NCBI RefSeq assembly: GCF_003233845.1
Contig: NZ_QKRB01000044.1
Location: 496,001 to 560,000, forward strand
Origin: Paenibacillus sambharensis
GTDB lineage: Bacteria > Bacillota > Bacilli > Paenibacillales > Paenibacillaceae
Direction of reading: 5' to 3'
Length of the DNA stretch: 64,000 nucleotides
Below the pieces are notes generated by a model that worked only from the letters and a program-made list of their open reading frames with translations, made no database searches and was not told the DNA's origin. Positions within the stretch are counted from its first letter, which is position 1; each line of letters opens with the position of its first letter. Below are positions 59,865 to 64,000 of this stretch, piece by piece. The position numbers and the translations under genes were made by a program.

Positions 59865-60854
59865 TTGATTCAGATCGGCGGCAGAACATATGAACTCTTG
59901 CATGAACATAAGAATGCCTGGAACCTTGAAGCATTCAAGGGACGGTACAGCGATGTTCTCGAAAGATATGACTATATCATAGGTGATTGGGGCTACAACC
60001 AGTTAAGGCTGAAGGGCTTCTTCAAGGAAGGGCATCCGAAGGCGACGAAGGAAAGCACCATTGCGAATTTAGCAGATTATATTAATGAATACTGCAATTT
60101 TGGCTGTGCCTACTTCGTTTTGCAGAAAACATCCAGCGGCAAGGTGGCTGATGGTGATGCTGTCTTGATTAATCTGGATGAAGAGCAGGAAGAGCAGCTG
60201 TTTCAGCAGCCGAATCATTACCGTTCCCGGCGGCAGTCGAGCGAGCTGGAGGCGGCACCCCTTACGACGGCAGCCGCCAGAGAAACTGAGGATCAAGCCT
60301 TTACCTCAGCCCGCGAAGGGGAGAGCAGCGGCAGGCCCGGACGTTCCCGGGAGCCGCGGCACGGCGGGCAGCGTTATGGAGCAAGAGAGGGCGGACAGCC
60401 CGGCCGCAGCAGAGACCGTCAGGGAGGCCGCGACAGCGGTGCATCCGCTGGTGCCAAGGAAGGGCGCGACCGGGAAGGCAAGGCTAACCGGCCGCAGCAG
60501 GGAAGCGGACAAGGCACACCTGCACAGGAGCACAAGCCTCGGCAGCGCTACCGCGGCCGGGAGGGGCGTCAAGGCCAGGAGCACCAGAAGGGCAAGGGCT
60601 CGCCGCAATCCCCTGAGCAGCAGGTACAGGGAGGACGGGCCGGGGGCAACCGGCAGCCCGGCAGTGAGCAGGGCAGGAGACAGCAGCATCAAGCTGGAGC
60701 CGGTACGCCTGGTTCTGAGCAGTCCCGCCCGCCACGGCAGAAGCCGGAGGGGCGTCAAGCGGATGCGCAGGGACGACCTCAGCAGGCAAGACAAGGAACA
60801 CCGGGTGAACAGGGCGGTTCAGCTGTTCAGCGGGGGCAAGGCGGACAAGAGTAG
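59865..60854 (+). CDS. yutD: YutD family protein with long disordered RGG/Gln-rich tail
   Basis: 329 residues. The first 100 match YutD (DUF1027): YELLHEHKNAWNLEAFKGRY, YDYIIGDWGYNQLRLKGFF and EYCNFGCAYFVLQK. The remaining 220 residues, absent from the roughly 100-residue Bacillus protein, are low complexity and rich in G, R, Q, E and P, with RGG/RGR-type motifs (YRGREGRQGQ, GRAGGNRQPG). Net basic and disordered, the tail looks RNA-binding. The start is TTG 59865 after GGGGG. No change of frame occurs at the boundary. Confidence 0.88.
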   Translation: MIQIGGRTYELLHEHKNAWNLEAFKGRYSDVLERYDYIIGDWGYNQLRLKGFFKEGHPKATKESTIANLADYINEYCNFGCAYFVLQKTSSGKVADGDAVLINLDEEQEEQLFQQPNHYRSRRQSSELEAAPLTTAAARETEDQAFTSAREGESSGRPGRSREPRHGGQRYGAREGGQPGRSRDRQGGRDSGASAGAKEGRDREGKANRPQQGSGQGTPAQEHKPRQRYRGREGRQGQEHQKGKGSPQSPEQQVQGGRAGGNRQPGSEQGRRQQHQAGAGTPGSEQSRPPRQKPEGRQADAQGRPQQARQGTPGEQGGSAVQRGQGGQE

Positions 60855-60871
60855 CAGCAGAACGAATGACA

Positions 60872-60908
60872 GGAAGCCGGCGGATGAGCAGTCCGCCGGC
60901 TTCCTTTT
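60872..60908 (+). terminator. Strong terminator after yutD
   Basis: GGAAGCCGGCGGA (60872-60884) pairs perfectly with TCCGCCGGCTTCC (60892-60904), followed by TTTT. Confidence 0.92.
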
Positions 60909-60954
60909 ACATGTAACAGTACTCGCAGAGCAGCAACGCCCCCGGTTAACAGAA

Positions 60955-60988
60955 ACGGCCGGTCAGGTATTGGTTCCCGACCGGCCGT
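60955..60988 (-). terminator. Terminator after sodA
   Basis: ACGGCCGGTC pairs perfectly with GACCGGCCGT; on the minus strand TTTCTGTT follows. Confidence 0.85.
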
Positions 60989-60998
60989 ATACAGGCAA

Positions 60999-61613
60999 TT
61001 ACTTCTTCGCAGCGTCGTAGCGCTTGCCTACTTCTTCCCAGTTCACAACGTTCCAGAATGCAGCGATGTAATCCGGACGCTTGTTCTGATATTTCAGGTA
61101 GTACGCATGCTCCCATACGTCCAGACCAAGCAGAGGCGTGTCGCCTTCCATGATCGGGCTGTCCTGGTTAGGCAGGCTGTATACCTTCAGGTTGCCTTGC
61201 GGCGTCAGAGCAAGGAATGCCCAGCCGGAGCCGAAGCGTGTTGCGCCAGCTTTCGCAAAGTCTTCCTTGAATTTGTCGAAGCCGCCCAGCTCGCTGTTGA
61301 TGGCATCAGCCAGAGCACCTGTTGGCTGACCGCCGGCGTTAGGGCCGATTGTTGTCCAGAACAGGCTGTGGTTAGCATGGCCGCCGCCGTTGTTGCGGAC
61401 AGCGGTACGGATTGATTCAGGTACGCTGTTCAGGTCAGCGATCAGTTCTTCAACCGATTTGTTCTGCAGCTCAGGAGCGGACTCCAGTGCAGCATTAAGG
61501 TTCGTCACGTATGTGTTGTGATGACGGTCGTGGTGAATCATCATCGTCGTCTCATCGATGTGCGGTTCCAGTGCATTGTTCGGATAAGGAAGTGCTGGTA
61601 GTTGATGTGCCAT
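60999..61613 (-). CDS. sodA: Manganese superoxide dismutase
   Basis: 204 residues. The Mn/Fe ligands are visible: His in [12 protein letters not shown], His in ANHSLFW, and Asp and His in LDVWEHAYY. The active-site GGGHANH and the Gln in [11 protein letters not shown] region agree with MnSOD. AGGAGG lies 11 bases before the ATG. Converts superoxide to peroxide in the cytoplasm. Confidence 0.98.
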   Translation of the reverse strand: MAHQLPALPYPNNALEPHIDETTMMIHHDRHHNTYVTNLNAALESAPELQNKSVEELIADLNSVPESIRTAVRNNGGGHANHSLFWTTIGPNAGGQPTGALADAINSELGGFDKFKEDFAKAGATRFGSGWAFLALTPQGNLKVYSLPNQDSPIMEGDTPLLGLDVWEHAYYLKYQNKRPDYIAAFWNVVNWEEVGKRYDAAKK

Positions 61614-61652
61614 GTAATTGAAAACCTCCTATATGTATTTTTTATCAAGCTC

Positions 61653-61681
61653 ATTATCGCCTATTCAGGGTAATAAATCAA
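61653..61681 (-). promoter_or_regulatory. Sigma-A promoter for sodA
   Basis: On the minus strand, TTGATT (61681-61676) and GATAAT (61658-61653) are 17 bp apart, starting transcription about 35 bases before the sodA start. Confidence 0.75.
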
Positions 61682-61803
61682 CATTAATGTTTAGAAAGTC
61701 GGTGCTTGATCCGAGCTTCAGCAGACCACTACTATTTACCCGGAGTAGGATGGCATGAACCGCCAATTTTTATACCAGACTAACAAATCTATAACTATTT
61801 TTA

Positions 61804-61833
61804 ATGAAAACGCTTAAATTAAAGCGTTTTCAT
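61804..61833. promoter_or_regulatory. Perfect 12-bp-arm palindrome with cre-like halves
   Basis: ATGAAAACGCTT (61804-61815) and AAGCGTTTTCAT (61822-61833) are exact inverted copies around AAATTA. Each arm contains the AAACGCTT core of LacI/CcpA operators. It lies between divergent sodA and the GNAT gene. No T tract follows on either strand, so an operator is more likely than a terminator. The rest of this 345-base gap is AT-rich and gene-free. Confidence 0.6.
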
Positions 61834-61958
61834 CCTAAATCGGTCATTTTGTTAAATTTTTTAACGTTTTTTTAAGGTTTATGCAGGATTTCGTTAAATC
61901 CTGTCGTATTTCTATATATTAGATATTACTATGACGTGATTGCGGGGGACTTACGTTC

Positions 61959-62381
61959 ATGCAGGTTCGTTCTTTTCAACTGTCGGATTACCGGCCATTA
62001 ACGCAGCTTTTGGAAACGACTTTGACGGAAGTTTGCTATGAAGAAACGATGGAAGCCTTTGCTCGGCAATTGTCATGGGACAGCGATCTCGTGCTCGTGG
62101 CTACGAATAATCAAGAGGTTGTCGGTATGATTATCGGCACGATCGACCAGAACCGGGGCTACTACTACCGGATTGCTGTTCATCCCGAATATCAGCGTCA
62201 AGGAATCGGCAAGCTGCTGATTGGCGCGCTTCGCCAGCGGTTCGAACAGCGGAATGTCAGCCAGATCCTGATCACTGCAGACGAGTATAATGAACCAATC
62301 TTATCGCTTTACGAATCAATGGGCTATGCTGCCAAGGATTTCTTCAGATCCTTTCAGAAGCTCAGTATTGTAGCAGGCTAA
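61959..62381 (+). CDS. GNAT-family N-acetyltransferase
   Basis: 140 residues with the acetyl-CoA-binding IAVHPEYQRQGIGKLLIGAL and the late NEPILSLYESMGY motif. It resembles small Bacillus acetyltransferases; the substrate is unknown. It is monocistronic, with a strong terminator. Confidence 0.93.
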   Translation: MQVRSFQLSDYRPLTQLLETTLTEVCYEETMEAFARQLSWDSDLVLVATNNQEVVGMIIGTIDQNRGYYYRIAVHPEYQRQGIGKLLIGALRQRFEQRNVSQILITADEYNEPILSLYESMGYAAKDFFRSFQKLSIVAG

Positions 62382-62413
62382 TTGGTAGTCAGCACAATTA
62401 TAGCCAACCCTGC

Positions 62414-62456
62414 ATAAGACCGTATAAGGACTCCCTTATACGGTCTTATCTTTTTT
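62414..62456 (+). terminator. Strong terminator after the GNAT gene
   Basis: ATAAGACCGTATAAG pairs perfectly with CTTATACGGTCTTAT, followed by CTTTTTT. Confidence 0.95.
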
Positions 62457-62593
62457 ATGACAGAATTCTCTACGTAAAAGTGGGAATGCAGCCGATACTA
62501 TAGCCATGGGAAGGCCTACGGGCCTGCTGGCAGGTATACCGGGTATACGGGGACAGACGTTTTTCTTATAATAGATGCAAGGGCAGGTTTTGA

Positions 62594-63148
62594 ATGATGA
62601 CATCATACGAGAGCAGAATCATCAAGAGCTTCAAGCATAACGGTTCTCTGCACCGGATGTGGCTGGAAAATTGGCTGGTGCCTGCAGAGCGGCTCCACGA
62701 GGAGCATGCGGCGGAATCCATGATCGTTCTGATAAATGAAGAGACGCCGGTGCTGGAGGGTAGCGGCAAGCGCTGGATCAGCAAGGTGCCGGCCGTTACC
62801 TTTTTTGCGCCGGGACACTGGTTTAACGTGGTTGCTCTTCTGGAGCACGCGGGTGTTCGCTATTATTGCAATGTGGCGTCGCCTGTTCACCAGTATGAGA
62901 ATGTGTACACCTATATTGACTACGATCTGGACGTGATCCGCTATCCGGACGGAGCTTCTCATGTCGTGGACCGGGAAGAATATGAGATGAACAAGCAGCT
63001 GTATCACTACCCCGGTGACCTTCGCAACAAGGTGGCTTCCGGGCTGGGCATGCTTCTGGACAAGATACGCAGGGGAGAGCCTCCCTTTCGCTCGGATGAC
63101 CTGGTAAGAAGCTACTATAATACATGGAAATCAGAAACCGGGGTGTAG
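62594..63148 (+). CDS. DUF402 nucleoside tri/diphosphate phosphatase-like protein
   Basis: 184 residues of the DUF402 family, like B. subtilis YgaC. Conserved elements are IKSFKHNGSLHRMW, FFAPGHWFNVVALL, YYCNVASP and the acidic YIDYDLDVIRYPDG. Related proteins hydrolyse nucleoside tri- and diphosphates. It is followed one base after its stop by the signal peptidase gene, so the two are co-expressed. Confidence 0.9.
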   Translation: MMTSYESRIIKSFKHNGSLHRMWLENWLVPAERLHEEHAAESMIVLINEETPVLEGSGKRWISKVPAVTFFAPGHWFNVVALLEHAGVRYYCNVASPVHQYENVYTYIDYDLDVIRYPDGASHVVDREEYEMNKQLYHYPGDLRNKVASGLGMLLDKIRRGEPPFRSDDLVRSYYNTWKSETGV

Positions 63149-63149
63149 G

Positions 63150-63779
63150 ATGAACGAACAAGTAGTGGAGAGCACAGAGGAAACAGGAACCAGGAGCGCA
63201 AGGTCCAGAAGAAAGCAGCAGAATAGAGAACCAGAAGAGAAGAGAGGCAGGCCAAGATGGCTTAGCGAGCTGCTTGACTGGGCACGGACGCTGGGGATTG
63301 CTTTTGTCATCGTCCTGCTGGTCCATCTGTTCGTCTTCAACCTGTCGACGGTGGACGGTCATTCAATGGAGCCGACGCTGGAAGACAAGCAGTGGCTGTT
63401 CGTCAACAAGATCGGTTACCTGATTGGCGAGCCGGAGCGGGGAGATGTCGTCATCCTGGAGGATCCGATGGATTCGGAAGGCAAGGCAGAGTACCTGGTT
63501 AAGAGAATTATCGGGGTGCCCGGGGATACGGTCGAAATACGCAGCGGCAGGATGTACCTGAATGGGGAGCAGCTTGTCGAGTCCTATACAGATGTGGACA
63601 TTGAGGATGTGGATTATGGACCGCAGAAGGTAGGGGAAGGCACCTACTTCGTCATGGGGGATAACCGGCACCTGGGTGCGAGCAAGGACAGCCGGACATT
63701 TGGGCCCGTGTCTTCTACGCTGATTAAGGGCAAAGCACAGTTCGTGATCTGGCCGATCACGCATATGAACAAGCTGTAG
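63150..63779 (+). CDS. Type I signal peptidase
   Basis: 209 residues. A basic, charged N-terminal cytoplasmic segment of about 45 residues is followed by one membrane helix (about 46-65) and the outside catalytic domain with Ser72 (DGHSMEPTL) and Lys118 (YLVKRIIGVPGD), and MGDNRHLGASKDSR. It removes signal peptides from secreted proteins (such as the amylase and repeat protein here). The long cytoplasmic leader is typical of Paenibacillus SipS/LepB homologues. Confidence 0.96.
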   Translation: MNEQVVESTEETGTRSARSRRKQQNREPEEKRGRPRWLSELLDWARTLGIAFVIVLLVHLFVFNLSTVDGHSMEPTLEDKQWLFVNKIGYLIGEPERGDVVILEDPMDSEGKAEYLVKRIIGVPGDTVEIRSGRMYLNGEQLVESYTDVDIEDVDYGPQKVGEGTYFVMGDNRHLGASKDSRTFGPVSSTLIKGKAQFVIWPITHMNKL

Positions 63780-63950
63780 GAACGGGCGCAGCAGAAACCG
63801 AAGCCCGGCGGGCGGAATGAGAACTAAAGGGCTGTAGCAATAACAATTGGAATAACCGCTGAGGCGAGCTGGCGCGAGAAGCGATTCGGCGGCTGTCCTG
63901 GCGGTTTTCGAGTTTGTTTGAATCCAGGCGAAGTGGAGGAGGGATAACAG

Positions 63951-64000
63951 ATGCCGGAGGGGCAAACGACGGATCGTTACTACCAGCAGCTGAAAGAAGA
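63951..64000 (+). CDS. Start of an unidentified gene, cut by the window edge
   Basis: ATG 63951 follows GGAGGAGGGATAACAG. The first 16 codons read MPEGQTTDRYYQQLKE and run out of the window. Too little is present to assign a function. The 170 bases before it contain an imperfect hairpin (ACCGC...GCGGT, about 63863-63904) that may end the signal peptidase transcript. Confidence 0.55.
   Translation, partial: MPEGQTTDRYYQQLKE

Overview
The window reads as a chromosome segment of a spore-forming, Gram-positive Firmicute close to Paenibacillus. The grounds are moderate GC, AGGAGG-type ribosome binding sites with many GTG/TTG starts, T-box and ydaO riboswitches, a yunB-lytH-lipA-yutD block ordered as in Bacillus, secreted proteins with copper-amine-oxidase N-terminal-like domains, an S-layer (SLH) anchored amylase and four LacI regulators. 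No rRNA, tRNA, CRISPR array, transposase or phage gene was seen.

Layout. 1-7.1 kb: a membrane protein, then two tandem threonine T-boxes ahead of a threonyl-tRNA synthetase that lacks the TGS domain and all editing-site residues, a DMT exporter, and a HAD phosphatase/YczE/LacI operon. 7.2-11.5 kb: a NagA-type deacetylase, an old yellow enzyme and a secreted protein with six 16-residue repeats. 11.6-20.2 kb: a glycosylation island (ManC, GDP-mannose dehydratase, four glycosyltransferases, a sulfotransferase) around two small DUF2642-like proteins, one a coiled coil.

20.6-36.0 kb: a nitrate/nitrite/NO region. It encodes a cysteine-free Crp/Fnr regulator, a molybdopterin oxidoreductase with NarI-like cytochrome b, polyferredoxin and Tat-exported Rieske protein, a truncated haemoglobin, a RIC/YtfE repair protein, DUF2249 proteins, two polytopic His-bearing membrane proteins and a complete copper nitrite reductase. 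Five promoters carry a TGTGA-N6-TCACA type box, and in each the -10 hexamer starts 29.5 bp from the box centre (box at about -41.5). This points to one regulon controlled by the local regulator and is the strongest system-level signal in the window.

36.1-43 kb: a c-di-AMP (ydaO) riboswitch before a KtrB potassium transporter and a previously hidden 39-residue membrane protein; a LysM protein; a His-rich lipoprotein behind a CsoR-like operator; and a LacI regulator. 43.2-49.5 kb: a 2103-residue amylase/pullulanase-type enzyme with a PGG linker and SLH anchor. 50-56 kb: nitroreductase, zinc-ribbon protein, and a LacI/Gfo-Idh-MocA/ThuA catabolic operon. 56-64 kb: conserved sporulation and housekeeping genes (YunB, LytH, LipA, YutD with a long disordered tail, Mn-SOD, GNAT, DUF402, signal peptidase I). 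A structured intergenic repeat of about 185 bp is present twice (21968-22150 and 49843-50028).
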